Source: Bugula neritina
Taxonomy: Eukaryota; Bryozoa; Gymnolaemata; Cheilostomatida; Bugulidae
Assembly (NCBI GenBank): GCA_964035545.1
Contig: OZ037770.1
Span: 12,422,963-12,465,641 of the forward strand
DNA: 42,679 nucleotides
Direction of reading: 5' to 3'
The stretch's first letter is position 1. Each line of letters begins with the position of its first letter. Under the pieces are notes generated by a model. That model ran no database searches, was not told where the DNA came from, and worked only from the letters and a program-made list of their open reading frames with translations. Positions 1-10,994 of this stretch are shown here, piece after piece. The position numbers were made by a program, and so were the translations under genes.

Positions 1-468
1 CAACAACTGATTATACTCCTCCAACTAAAATGACACTTATGACTTTTCACAAACTTGAATATTCACTTTGCTAGTTGAAAAGTAAAGGATTCAAGCTTTT
101 ACAACATAAAATACAATTATGAATTAAAAATCAATACATTTGAAAGTATCTTGTAATTGTGTAACAAAAAATCAGCAAATACTTGCAGTTTAGAATCATA
201 AGACCTTTGCTAAAGAATACATGTGGTTAATAAAATGTATTCAAGTCAATTTACTTTTTATGGTTTCAGTAATAAATAACAAGTATATAGCTTCACTCTA
301 ACTGACTAAATTTATACCGATGGTTTTCGACATGAGGCCAACGATTACTTATTTTTCTGAATTTGAAAAAAACGCACTAATACATGCAGTATAGCACTTG
401 AAATTTTACAATAACATGCAAAGTAAATGAAACTGTTCAATTAGCAACAAAATTAGGTTTTGTTGCAG
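1..468. other. 3' flank of gene 1, no gene seen
   Basis: AT-rich sequence just beyond the stop codon of gene 1, which reads leftward. I see no coding exon, RNA gene or recognisable mobile element. It presumably contains the 3' UTR and polyadenylation site of gene 1, but no signal stands out from the AT-rich background. Confidence 0.5.
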
Positions 469-3439
469 CTAATAACCATGTACTTCAACCTCATAAAGAT
501 TTAATTCTGTCTCAGCATTAAACAGAATCTGGAAAAAGCGGCCACTGATTGGTTGATCACATGTAACCAGAGTGTAGTATTGGTTGAGATAACCATCAAC
601 ATATTTACACAGAACTTCTCTGTTAGATCCAGTAAACTCAATATCTTCCTCTACCATAGCAACTGTTACTTCGGTGTTGATTGATCTCTGAACATATTCT
701 ACTCCTATAAGGAAACATATACATTAGCTTCTATTATTGATTTATAATTTAGCGCCGACCATGACAAAACAGGCATTATTACCTGGAACACAAATATGTC
801 ACAATACTAGTGCTAGAATCACTATATAGTAAATTATTACAAAATAAATTATTTTTTACCAGTCGGACAGTGTGACTTACTGGTATATCTATTCAGAATG
901 TTGACAGCCCAGACACAGTGTACATCTCCCAGGTCTACTCTCCACCAAGGTCTAATCTCTCTTTGACTGTTTGCCATTGATGCAAAGCCATCTGCTGATT
1001 GATAGATTCCATCAACAGCCATAGCTGCTTCATAGGAGTGAACTCCATGCCAATTATTATAAACAGAGGACATTTTTGCTGGTTTATCTAGAAAAATAAA
1101 GAAAAGCATAAACCAGTCAAAAGTACCTTTTCTGATTCTAGTTTTATATTATAGATATTATAGAATCAGGGAGCAGCCTCTGTTTATACTGGTTAGAGCT
1201 CGAACCTAGTAAACTCCAGGGTAAGGGGTTGGAGTTCAACCACAAGTCAGTGGCTCAGTCTAATGCCTGTGGCAACATTAGGAAGGTCATCTAGTCATAA
1301 TTGCTCTAGTGCTGTTTTAGAACCATGCAAGTCCTTAGCCCAATTTAAAAGACCCTTACCATCATCCCATAGGAATGATGACTATAAAAACTCAAAAGAG
1401 CAATAATAATAGGACTTAGTATTTTGTAAGTTCTTGTGATTGTTGATTTTGACAAACACTCATTTAAGTTTTTCTATACTAGAGAATGCAATTATATAGA
1501 CTTCACTGAAACCATACCTAAAAACTCAAGTTCAAGTAAAATATAGGTAAATAATACACTAACCTCTTGCCAGGAATTTACTGAATCTTTCTCCAACATC
1601 TGCTCTGATGTAGAAATCAGAATCATCTCCCTGTCCTTCAGGATACAGATTAGGGTTAACACATGTATTAACAGAGCACTTCTTGGTTAGCCAATCATAT
1701 GTGAATCCATTGCATTCTTCTCTTTTCATACAATCAAAGCCACAGTAGCTGGTAGAGATGGCTGTCCCAGAGTCATGTTGTGAAATGTTGGAGAGAGATT
1801 CTGGCATGACATAACTCTTGTAGAGGACAGTCTGGTAACCAAATACAGCCAGAGCTGTAAGCTGTACCAACAGCACTGCAAAAAAAGTACACAAAGCATA
1901 AAACAATTGTTATTGTTATAATAACTATTTATAACACTTGTATTGTTGATATATACTATCCGTTGCAAGCATAGTTTATAATGGTCTAGACAACAGAGCA
2001 CAATAGAACGGGCTTTAATGTTATATTTGCATGAAAATATTTACTTTTAAACTAATTAATTGTTTATACCAACCTGGTCACTAATACAGTGAATACATTG
2101 GTTTTTTTATTCTAAATTATAATTACTTATAAAGTTGCAAGGACCACATATATTGCTGAGCATTGATTGGTGGTCACAAATTCTTTAATATGCCTGCTAT
2201 TTCTCTGCTATGTTTAGTTTTGGTTTTTTAAGAGTTATACGAGTCTGATCTTTAACATTCAATATAATAATAAGGTTGTTTTGCTTCTTTCATATACACA
2301 CATACGTTCATTACTTAACAAAGCAACTAATATTGAACAAAGATACCTTGTCTACTCACAACAAAGCTGCAGCAAAGTGCATTAAATATTCTTACCTGAA
2401 AAATATGCAAAATGCTGTGAAATTAAATTGTGAATTCATTAAAATAAATATACGCATTATGCAAAGTTTCTTGAAATAAATTTGGGAGCTTATCTTCATT
2501 TAGATATTTTCTTACACATGTTGTTAAGTGAAACATAAGCGGAGTTACATATATATAATACAAGAATATTCCTGCAGATAGAGATGGTAGCATATTGTAA
2601 AGGTTTTAGTCTGCAGTATGTAGATTTTTCACTTTTTTTGTTGTAAATAATTTTTTCAGGCATCATATATGTGTAAATTCAACTTAGCAAGTGTCATAAA
2701 TTTGTTGATATTTTTGAAGCTGACTATATGGTACTTTCAACTTTTTAGCAATTTTATTTCTATGACATTTACATAATTCTTAGTTTTGTAATGTATTTCA
2801 TTTAATGAGTGGAGTGTATATGTTAAACTGCAAAACAATTATTAATAAAATGTTTGATTTAATTCTTATGTCTTTGCTGAGAAGATAAGTATAATAACGT
2901 TCTATTTGAAGTTTTAAAAGAAGAATTAAGTACATCATCTGCCCATTTAAAAACTGTTACAACAAAAAGTGCAATTAATTCGTTATTGTTTTAAACCTAT
3001 TGCAATGACAACTATTACTTTTTTCAGCTGTAATTTGGTTTTAGAAACTGCAGGAAATATGTCATCAATATAAAATAATTTACTTGTACAATATTCAGTT
3101 ACAATTTTTTAAAACTATATAAAAACATTAGCTAATATATGACTATACAAAAAAAAGACAAATTCTGTTTAACTTAATAATAGCTTAATTGATACTGAGA
3201 TCATTTTTGATAATATGCTATTAATAATATATTAGAATATCAAAGTATAATGTATTAAAACAAGATATTATAATATATAGATATAATTTATAAATGGTCC
3301 GCTATCCGCACTGGACAGAGTGGAAATAGGTGAGGTGAGGATGTAGTATATATTGTAAAATAATTTTGTTTAGGTTACATGAAAATGTTTATCAAAATCT
3401 TGACTTACGAAATCCGAATGTCAATGATTTGCCAGTCAT
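469..3439 (-). CDS. Gene 1: secreted PAN/apple-like + F-type lectin protein (4 exons, intact)
   Basis: Coding exons on the minus strand: A 3409-3439, B 1564-1875, C 881-1087, D 469-704. They total 786 nt and encode 261 residues, with the TAG stop at 469-471. Every junction has GT-AG ends and phase 1. Residues 1-24 form a signal peptide (starts MTGKSLTFGF, hydrophobic core LLLVQLTALAVFG). Exon B adds a PAN/apple-like module with five cysteines (YCGFDC, EECNGFTYD, KKCS, NTCV). Exons C and D form an F-type lectin domain with the hallmark PWWRVDLGD, NILNR, and a Cys pair 16 residues apart (VLCK...VTCD). The likely role is binding fucose-like sugars outside the cell. The residue aligned with the fucose-binding His is Asn here (MANSQREIRPWW), so specificity may differ. 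A decayed SINE lies in the C-B intron. Exon A and the promoter resemble those of genes 3 and 4. Structure is firm; biological role is inferred from domains only. Confidence 0.85.
1168..1395 (+). repeat. Decayed tRNA-derived SINE in gene 1 C-B intron
   Basis: The copy has a degenerate tRNA-like head with a box-B-like GGAGTTCAACC. It is followed by the body shared with better copies at 23044 and 33730 (aacattaggaaggtcatc, tagtcataattgctc, aagtccttagcccaattt). Related remnants sit in the same intron of genes 3 and 4, so this insertion predates those gene duplications. Boundaries are approximate. Confidence 0.6.
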
Positions 3440-3467
3440 TTCTTCAGTTTTTCTATTACAAAGTAAC

Positions 3468-3494
3468 TTTATAGCGGAGAGAATGTTGTTTATA
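3468..3494 (-). promoter_or_regulatory. Candidate TATA elements of gene 1
   Basis: On the minus strand two TATAAA-type motifs lie about 30 and 50 bp upstream of the exon A ATG. The same pair, with the same spacing and flanking GGTTTAGCTATAAACA, is kept upstream of genes 3 (16019-16045) and 4 (21670-21696). Conservation in three copies supports a core promoter. An alternative is that exon A has an upstream UTR intron, because AG dinucleotides also precede the ATG. Confidence 0.35.
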
Positions 3495-4310
3495 GCTAAA
3501 CCAGATGTTACATAGCTGACCAACACTCTATTTGCATCCTAATATCTAGAGTCTTTTATTGCAGGTATAATGAGTTTAGAAGTATTGAATAAAGTGGCAC
3601 AATGTTACTTCATTTCTTTTGAAATATGTCAATAGTTTGAAACTATTCATAGTGATTGCAACCATCCAATTTCGAAATATGAAATTAAGCAAGCAACATT
3701 AAAGAAAATAAAACTGTTATACATTTTAATAAATGCAAACCAATCAACACACCCGTTTGATAAACATCTTTGATCTAGTATAATAAACTTTACAATTTAA
3801 AATGAGAAAAGAAACATATCTGCAACTAAGTTGTTGTATTGTTGCGATTACCCAGCGTCTCTATATGGTGTAATGGCTCGCTTGCCTGCTTGCAAGCCAA
3901 AAGTTTCAGGTGCAAATCCTGCAGTAGAAACAAAAGTTTTATAGTGGTGTTTGATCTCTGGTTTTAAGTTATTTATATAAATGCATTATAGTTGTATTTA
4001 CACTGCATGCTACTTTACTTATTTAATCGCAATAGTGAATCCAACAAGTAATTAAAAGCATATTACCCGGAAAATCATTTTGACTGGGTTACATTAAAAT
4101 TGGCAAAGAAGAAATAATAATAGTGTATATAGCTACAATACTAAAGAAGTACTAGTTATACTAATAATATTATATTTATAGTTATAATATGCTGTTCCCT
4201 TAATTTGTGATAACACTGAATATAAGTATGTACGTATAAGGATCATTGTACATTATAATTGCACTTTATGCTACTACATAATATTCTTTGGTATATTAAG
4301 ATTTCATTTA
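3495..4310. other. Intergenic region between gene 1 and the LINE
   Basis: AT-rich 5' flank of gene 1. It holds only the tRNA-like stretch near 3860-3928; no other coding or RNA feature is visible. Confidence 0.45.
3860..3928 (+). other. tRNA-like sequence (decayed tRNA or SINE head)
   Basis: It has an A-box-like TGGTGTAATGG and a B-box-like GGTGCAAATCC. A hairpin GCTTGC/GCAAGC sits in the anticodon-arm position, and acceptor ends TCTAT/GTAGA can pair. The upper acceptor stem does not pair and the T stem is only 4 bp, so I do not call a functional tRNA. Confidence 0.3.
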
Positions 4311-4330
4311 TATATACATACATACATACA

Positions 4331-4366
<36 letters not shown>

Positions 4367-4386
4367 TATACATCTCTCTCTCTCTT
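4311..4386. repeat. (TACA)n(TA)n(TC)n microsatellite, LINE 3' tail
   Basis: Tetranucleotide TACA repeats, then TA and TC repeats, directly abut the LINE 3' UTR. This is the usual way some LINEs end, so I read it as the 3' tail of the element. Confidence 0.7.
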
Positions 4387-4414
4387 GCAGTCAGTCGATA
4401 CGACTATGACTGTT

Positions 4415-7400
4415 TTATGGATTAAACTTAGATTTGGTTGCAGCTCTCCACGCAGCTCTGTTGTCAGCTGTCTGCTGCCATGAACTCAAGTTTATTGCTC
4501 TCCATTTCATATTCCTCTTAGCAACATCTTTAAGTCTGAGTCTAGGTTGCCCTGTATTTCTTTTACCCTCTTTCAGCTGAGAGTAGAGCAATTGTCTTGG
4601 TAGCCGGCTATGTTCCATCCTGTGCACATGGCCTAGCCATCTCAAGTTCTTTTCTATAAGGATGTCGGCCATGCTTGGCAAATTGGCACGTCTTAATATT
4701 TCTTCATTCGTAACTTTGTTATACCATTTTACAGCCATTATGTCTCTCAGTTGTCTCATCATGAAAGCGCTTAGCTTCTTCACCTGTGTCCTGTATATTG
4801 TCCATGTTTCTGCTCCATACAGCAGGCTTGAGAGCACCACCGCTCTGTAGACTTTACACTTTACCCTGATGGATACGTGTCTGTTGTTCCAGAGTCTCTG
4901 CTGCAGCTTACCGTAAGCCGCACTTGCTTTGCCTAATCTGTTCCGTAGCTCTTTATCTATTTTTGCCGTACAGGAAACAGTGCTTCCTAGATAAGTAAAG
5001 TCTGAGGCAAGTACAACTGGTTCTTGATCTATCATGACAACTTCAGGTTCAGGTGGAGGGTGGATGAGTTTGATTGGCTGGTACATGCATTCTGTCTTTT
5101 TTATGTTGATTTTTAAGCTAAACTGAGCCGCTGCTTTTGCAAAGTTGTTCACTAGCACCTGCATATCTGCAGCGCAATGTGTCACCAAAGCACTGTCATC
5201 AGCAAACAACATCTCTCTGACTAGGTGTTTGGTAGTACGGGTCTTAGACTTGAACTGAGCCACATCAAAGAGGTCGGCCCCATGTCGAGTTTGAATATAA
5301 ATCCCTTCATTTACATTTTGAAATGCCACCTCAAGCATAGCGGTCAAGTATAATGAAAATAGTGTTGGCGCAAGAACACACCCCTGCTTGACACCATTGG
5401 TTACTGCAAACTCATTTGAAGCATCTCTACCTTGCACTACCTTGGCTTGCATGCCTGCATGAAGAGCTTTTATCAGGTTGGTGACCTTCTCAGTTAAGCC
5501 AAACTTCTTCAGTACCCTCCAGAGGCCATCTCTTGATACTGTATCAAAGGCTTTTGTAAAGTCTATAAATACAGCATACAGCTCCATGTTTTGTTCAGCA
5601 CATTTTTCTTGAATTTGGCGAAAGCTAAATATCATATCAATGGTGCTCTTGCTGTTTCGAAAGCCACACTGTGTTTCTGGAAGTATTCCTGGAGTTATAT
5701 TTACATTGATTTTGTTGAGGATGATACGGGCCATAATCTTTCCAGCTATAGACAAAAGCAAGATTCCTCTATAATTACCACGGTCCTTCCTACTACCCTT
5801 TTTAAAAATGGGCACAATGTTCGCATTTTTCCAGTTCTGTGGCATCTTCTCATTACTCCATATATAAGCAATCAGATCATATAGTCTCTCTTTAAGCCTG
5901 ATTCCACCGTACTTCCACACCTCAGCTGGAATGCCACATTCTCCAGGAGATTTATTCTCCTTGGTTGCATCTATAGCATCCAGAAGCTCATCAAAACTTG
6001 GCATATCATCTAGGCTTAAATTGGGTGGCATATCTGTGAGACTATTGAGAGCTTCCTGATCCACTTCCCCTGGTACATTCAGCAACAGGTCAAAATGTTG
6101 GGCGAACCTTTTTAAGGTATCATTCTTTGCTGTAAGTACTGTTTTACCACTTTGGTCCAGCAATTGGGCGATTCCCCTGTTCTGTGGCCCATAGACTTCT
6201 CTAAGGCCATTGTAAAATGCCTTCATGTTGTTTTTATCAGCTGCCTGTTGGAGTGATTCTGCTTTTTCCTCCCACCATTGAGACTTTTTCTCTCGAGTGT
6301 ATTTTTGCAGCTTGCTGCGTGCTTGCGCTAATCGGTCAGTGCTACTTCTTGTTCTTCTCTGTAGTGCTTTTGATTTAGCCTTATTTCGTTCATTAAGTAA
6401 TGCATTCAGCTTTGCATCATTGTCATCAAACCAATCTTGATGCTTTCTTTCTGCTCTACCTAAGACTTTGGTAGCTGTGTTGAAGGCTGAGATCTTTAAC
6501 CTTCCCCATCTCTCTTCTAAGGTTACACCATCATCATCTCTATAGTCCATTGCCTTATCCATCTGTTTCTGAAACTCCTGTAGCATATCCTGATTTTGTA
6601 GTTTCCCCACATTGAGTTTGCATGCGGAGTTCCCTCTTGTCTTGTTCTTTGCTTTCCTTAATGCAAATGCTAGCTTGGACCTGATCATGGTATGGTCAGT
6701 TGAGCAATCAGCACCTCTCATTGCTCTAGTATCTAGCACATCATTCTGGTCTTTCCGTCTTGTAATCACATAATCGAGGAGGTGCCAATGCTGAGAACGT
6801 GGGTGCATCCAGGTGACTTTATGATGCTGCCTGTGCTTAAATACTGTGTTCGTGATAACAAGCTGGTATTCAGAACAGAATGCCAGTAGCAGCTCTCCAT
6901 TTGTGTTACATTTTCCAATTCCTTGATTACCAATAACGCCTGGCCAATTTTGAGCTTCACACCCTACTCTTGCATTAAAGTCACCGGCTATAATCAGTTT
7001 GTCTGTGATAGATATATTCTTTACTGTTTCTCTCAATTTATTGTAAAACTCCTCTTTCTTTTCTTCCGTATTTGTCATTGTTGGAGCGTAAGCACTCACT
7101 ATTGTCACATAATGATTCTTTTTCAGTGGAAGTCTCATGCTTATAATTCTATCACTTATTGCTGTTGGTTCTTGCTCTAGATAAGGCATAATTGTATTCC
7201 TGATAGCAAACCACACCCCTGATTCTCTTCTTTCTTCCTCGCCTTTTCCACTCCAAAAGAATGTGTACCCATTATCAACAAGGCTATCATTCAGGGCAAG
7301 CCGAGTTTCACACAAAGCTGCAATGTCGAAATCATATCGGCCCAGCTCTTTTGCAACAAGTGCTGTCTGCCTCTCTGGTCTTTTTGAATTATTCCGGTCT

Positions 7401-7564
7401 AGTAATGTTCTAACATTCCATTCTGCTAGTCTCAGAACTTTTCTGAACTTTCCATTGCGTCCTAGCTGACTTTTCACTGGCTGCCGGAGCGGGAGCAGAC
7501 CAGCGCGAACCTTGTTAACCCGGGCGACGTTCGTGCCGGTATCAAATACTGTTTCCATTGTCAT
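4415..7564 (-). CDS. LINE endonuclease-reverse transcriptase polyprotein (intact, 1049 aa)
   Basis: This protein copies its own RNA into DNA at a nicked genomic site. The endonuclease/exonuclease/phosphatase-type domain spans about residues 44-295, with WNVRTL (about 46), DIAALCETRL, SAYAPT, GDFNARVG (about 193) and TDHTMI (about 286). Reverse transcriptase covers about residues 570-840: GNYRGILLLS, CGFRNSKSTIDM, FIDFTKAFD (motif A, about 662), GVKQGCVLAPTLF (motif B, about 720) and LFADDSALV (motif C, catalytic FADD, about 786). The C-terminal part contains YLGSTVS and LLYGAETW. No stop or frameshift interrupts the 3150-nt frame, and catalytic residues look complete, so the copy is young and potentially competent. 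I see no separate ORF1. The start at 7564 is the first Met in frame; a later Met would remove only N-terminal residues outside known domains. Confidence 0.9.
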   Translation of the reverse strand: MTMETVFDTGTNVARVNKVRAGLLPLRQPVKSQLGRNGKFRKVLRLAEWNVRTLLDRNNSKRPERQTALVAKELGRYDFDIAALCETRLALNDSLVDNGYTFFWSGKGEEERRESGVWFAIRNTIMPYLEQEPTAISDRIISMRLPLKKNHYVTIVSAYAPTMTNTEEKKEEFYNKLRETVKNISITDKLIIAGDFNARVGCEAQNWPGVIGNQGIGKCNTNGELLLAFCSEYQLVITNTVFKHRQHHKVTWMHPRSQHWHLLDYVITRRKDQNDVLDTRAMRGADCSTDHTMIRSKLAFALRKAKNKTRGNSACKLNVGKLQNQDMLQEFQKQMDKAMDYRDDDGVTLEERWGRLKISAFNTATKVLGRAERKHQDWFDDNDAKLNALLNERNKAKSKALQRRTRSSTDRLAQARSKLQKYTREKKSQWWEEKAESLQQAADKNNMKAFYNGLREVYGPQNRGIAQLLDQSGKTVLTAKNDTLKRFAQHFDLLLNVPGEVDQEALNSLTDMPPNLSLDDMPSFDELLDAIDATKENKSPGECGIPAEVWKYGGIRLKERLYDLIAYIWSNEKMPQNWKNANIVPIFKKGSRKDRGNYRGILLLSIAGKIMARIILNKINVNITPGILPETQCGFRNSKSTIDMIFSFRQIQEKCAEQNMELYAVFIDFTKAFDTVSRDGLWRVLKKFGLTEKVTNLIKALHAGMQAKVVQGRDASNEFAVTNGVKQGCVLAPTLFSLYLTAMLEVAFQNVNEGIYIQTRHGADLFDVAQFKSKTRTTKHLVREMLFADDSALVTHCAADMQVLVNNFAKAAAQFSLKINIKKTECMYQPIKLIHPPPEPEVVMIDQEPVVLASDFTYLGSTVSCTAKIDKELRNRLGKASAAYGKLQQRLWNNRHVSIRVKCKVYRAVVLSSLLYGAETWTIYRTQVKKLSAFMMRQLRDIMAVKWYNKVTNEEILRRANLPSMADILIEKNLRWLGHVHRMEHSRLPRQLLYSQLKEGKRNTGQPRLRLKDVAKRNMKWRAINLSSWQQTADNRAAWRAATKSKFNP

Positions 7565-7944
7565 AGTCCATAAAACTGCATGCGAAGTGGTTAAGTGAAC
7601 TTGGCTTTCGCGTTACCATGTTCTCTCTCTCGGCAGGGTGTAAATGGGATCTAGCGGCAAGAACAGGTCAAGACATGCTAGCATTTACAACCTGCTGCAG
7701 TGGCTGGCCGTTATACACGTTTGTCTGTACACGCCCTTGAGGGCTGCCACAGATACCCACTGGAATGGTCTTTCAGATTTTTAGTAGATGTTATTTTTAG
7801 TTCTACATGGATGTCCAGTACACCCTCCCTAATGTCAAGACATTAGGGGGTATCGGTTTAGTCGCCGACAGTCCGACCCATGGAACAGGTAGTACCGGTT
7901 ACATGGTTACCGGTAGCAGATTAAACACCTGACCTGACCATACA

Positions 7945-7945
7945 C

Positions 7946-8026
<81 letters not shown>
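7945..8026. repeat. (TA)n microsatellite at LINE 5' edge
   Basis: About 80 bp of nearly pure TA repeat follow the LINE 5' UTR. It may have been the insertion target or may have expanded afterwards. Confidence 0.8.
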
Positions 8027-8028
<2 letters not shown>

Positions 8029-8301
8029 CTCGGATATTTAACCACTTCACTTTAGGTTGATGTTGCTTTATTAATTTCCTATCTCAAAATGAAGTAATTT
8101 TAATCAATACGGCTTCTTTCAAATTAAAAACACATTTTAAAAGAAATAAAATATACATCCTTTGTAATAGTTCATTTGGCGTTTCTAGGATAAGTATATT
8201 GCAATGAAACAGTCAATAAATTATAAACACATATAAAGGTGAGTTAACTATATTATTTTGATTATAAACATCATCATTTGGCTGTTGGAGGTATTGAAAT
8301 A

Positions 8302-10994
8302 ATGTTCAGAAAATTCATGACATGCAAATTTAGTAAGTTATTTTTAATATTATTTAATAGTTTTGCACGATATACGGTATAAATCAGTATATGAGAGTTT
8401 CGAAGAGTATACAATAAAGTGAATATATTATAAAACCTACCATGTGTTTTTGTCGTTTAGGTATTTTATGTGTATATATTCAATGTCCCTTAATTACTGA
8501 GGTTGTTGTATATATATATAGTATAATATATATAATATGCTGTGGGCAATAAACACCATGCAAGCATGTTTAAAAAATAAAAACAGTCAGCAATTGCGAG
8601 TAAATAGAAAATCCAAAATTAAAGTCCTATAGTATAATTATAGTATATAGCACATGTTGTTTTATACTGCAGTTGGTGACATCGTATTGATATTTGTGCC
8701 TACAGCTGTAATATTATATAAAGCATCATTTTCTTGTGTAAATAATTTTAGTTACATTAAAAGAGTTATAAGTCAAAGAGAGAGTTCATAGATAGTTTTT
8801 TGGACTGTGTGCAAAGCTTCTGCACATTTCTGTTCAATAATGTTCCCTGTTTTCTGTTCTCTGCTTATCTTCTGCAAAATTATAACAACTCTGTGATAAT
8901 AAAATTGATTGAATGCTTTTTTATATACTTTCAGTGGTGTTGGTACAGCTTACAGCTCTGGCTGCATTTGGTTACCAGACTGTCCTCTACAAGAGTTATG
9001 TCATGCCAGAATTTTTATCCAACATTCCCCAGCATGACTCTGGGACAGCCATCTCTACCAGCTACTGTGGCTTTGATTGTATGAGAAGAAAAGAATGCAA
9101 TGGATTCACATATGATTGGCTAACCAAGAAGTGCTCTGTTAAAACATGTGTTAACCCGAATCAGTATTCTGAAGGACAGGGAGACGATTCTGATTTCTAC
9201 ATCAGAGTAAATGTGGGAGAAAGATTCAGTAAATTACTGGCTAGGCGTAAGCATATTTACTTACAATAACTTTTTTAGTTTATTTTAAAAAGATTTTATT
9301 TATAAAAATCATTGGTATAAAAGTTTCCATTAACTGCCAAATTCAGCAATAATCTAAACAAATGCTTTTCAAAATTGTAATTAAAATTGCTATAAAGCAG
9401 CAGAGACCTAACAACAACTATAGTTTTTTCTAATTTCTATCACAAGCACAATTATTTATGCTGTAACTCACTGTCAGATTGCCTTAATGATTCCGTTTTT
9501 CAACTTTACAGATAAGTCAGCAAAGCTGTCTTCTGTTCTTCTTGATGCTATAGAAGGTGCATCTGTGTTTGAAGCGGAGAAGGCCGTTGATGGAATCTAT
9601 GAACTACCAGAAGATGTTTTGTCGATGGTGCACAGCAAATCAGAGACCAGACCATGGTGGAGAGTAGACCTGGGAGATGTACACTGTGTCTGGGCTGTCA
9701 ACATTTTGAACAGATATGGTAATAAGTAAACTTGTCTTGGAAACAAAAATATGTTTTATAATTTTATAGTTGTTGACATCTGCTTGCGGCTTTATAAGTA
9801 CATATTGTAATAGTACGGTAACCCATACTCTGCGATAGTAACATAGCCCCAGTTTAAATATTACTTCAAGTTGATTTTAACACAATAAACAATAATCAGT
9901 CAAACAAACTTCTTTAAAGATTGGGATCAACTAAAGAATATATACCACAAAGCATGAAGTAAGCGATTTTACTAATTTAAATGGCTTAAAATCTTTGGAA
10001 ATATGTTCAATCAAGTTAGTCTGCCTAAGCTATAAACTATTCGTCTTGCACTTGCAAATCCACACCGTTTGGATTTTGTCCCATCTGTGGTGTATATAAG
10101 GGTTAGAGGGCTGGTCTAGTGAAACACAGGGTCACTGCAGTAGTAGGGTTCAAACACCGAGTGTGATGTTAGGAAGAGCATCCAGTCATAATAGTTCTTG
10201 TGCTACATTTAAACACGACACTTAAAATACTATTTTTTCAGGGCTTCTCATGCACACGTGTAGCGACTGTAAACTTGCACGTGTTTTCCAAGTTCTGGTA
10301 TATGTTGTTCCAAAAGCTAGATCTACGAATACTCCAACAATTACAGTTATAATTCATTAAAACTATGTAATAGTTAGTCAGTAAACTTAATGAAAAAGTG
10401 TTTTAATTTTCATCTTCCGCACAATGCGCCACTATACGATGCAGTTTTCCATGTATTCAACCACGCAGTCAGGCTTTGTTAGACTTTAATGAGGGCTAAT
10501 GTTATAATTGCTATAAGTTTAAATTTGTTCATGTTTATTTTCAATGCTCAAATGTAGCTTATATGAACGCAATTGTAAGCGCTTTATCATGTTTCTACTA
10601 ATCATACAAATAAAATACGTCTATAAAAATCAGATCTTGCGAAGTTCTTGCGTGAGATATTTTGTTGTGGTTTTAGGTGTATTTAGACAAACTTTGCATT
10701 GCAAATCTTTTTAGCAAATGAATGAAGAAAGCTTAGTATAAAAATTATCTTTTTTTAGAATCTGGATACGGTCAGAAATCAATCAACACAGAAGTAACAG
10801 TGGCTATGGTAGAGGAAGATATAGAGTTTACTGGATCTAACAGAGAAGTTCTGTGTAAATATGTTGATGGTTATCTCAACAGATACTACACTCTGATTAC
10901 ATGTGATCAACCAATCAGTGGCCGCTTTGTTCAGATTCTGTTTAATGCTACAACTTGGTTAAATCTTTGCGAAATAGAGGTTCATGGTTATTAG
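8302..10994 (+). CDS. Gene 2: secreted PAN/apple-like + F-type lectin protein (4 exons, intact)
   Basis: Exons: A 8302-8332, B 8935-9246, C 9512-9718, D 10759-10994 (786 nt, 261 residues). Introns are GT-AG and phase 1. The start is chosen because the 31-nt exon A length matches every other copy. The N-terminus MFRKFMTCKF plus MVLVQLTALAAFG forms a signal peptide. Exon B carries the five-Cys PAN-like module (YCGFDC, KECNGFTYD, KKCS, KTCV). The lectin half-domains show PWWRVDLGD, NILNR and VLCK...ITCD. The pocket His is present (MVHSKSETRPWW). The second basic position is Lys (GQKS) where other copies have Arg. The variable loop in exon C (LLDAIEGASVFEAEK) is unlike any neighbour, as is the C-terminal ATTWLNLCE. 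The gene is head-to-head with gene 1 (LINE between) and tail-to-tail with gene 3. A SINE remnant lies in the C-D intron. Confidence 0.85.
10090..10275 (+). repeat. Decayed tRNA-derived SINE in gene 2 C-D intron
   Basis: It has a tRNA-like head with the box-B-like AGGGTTCAAACACC, then the conserved body GTGATGTTAGGAAGAGCATC and CAGTCATAAT, ending in CGACTGTAAACTTGC. It is the same family as the copies at 23044 and 33730. Ends are approximate. Confidence 0.65.

Larger units (their letters stand above)
4311..7945 (-). mobile_element. Full-length LINE (APE-type non-LTR retrotransposon)
   Basis: The element reads leftward. A 5' UTR of about 350 bp (7565 to roughly 7930) precedes one long ORF (4415-7564). 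A very short 3' UTR runs into a (TATG)n microsatellite tail (4311-4370 as TACA on the plus strand) instead of poly(A). One ORF with an AP-type endonuclease and reverse transcriptase plus a short-repeat tail is typical of RTE-like elements. These proteins are often auto-annotated as 'craniofacial development protein 2-like'. Clade assignment is tentative. The element lies between divergent genes 1 and 2. Exact ends and target duplication could not be set because both sides run into simple repeats. Confidence 0.8.

Noticed and set aside
3860-3928. Functional tRNA gene.
   Set aside because: The upper acceptor stem and T stem do not pair properly and no poly-T terminator follows; it is kept only as a tRNA-like sequence.
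5591-7469. Plus-strand frames of 68-97 codons.
   Set aside because: They are antisense shadows of the LINE polyprotein.
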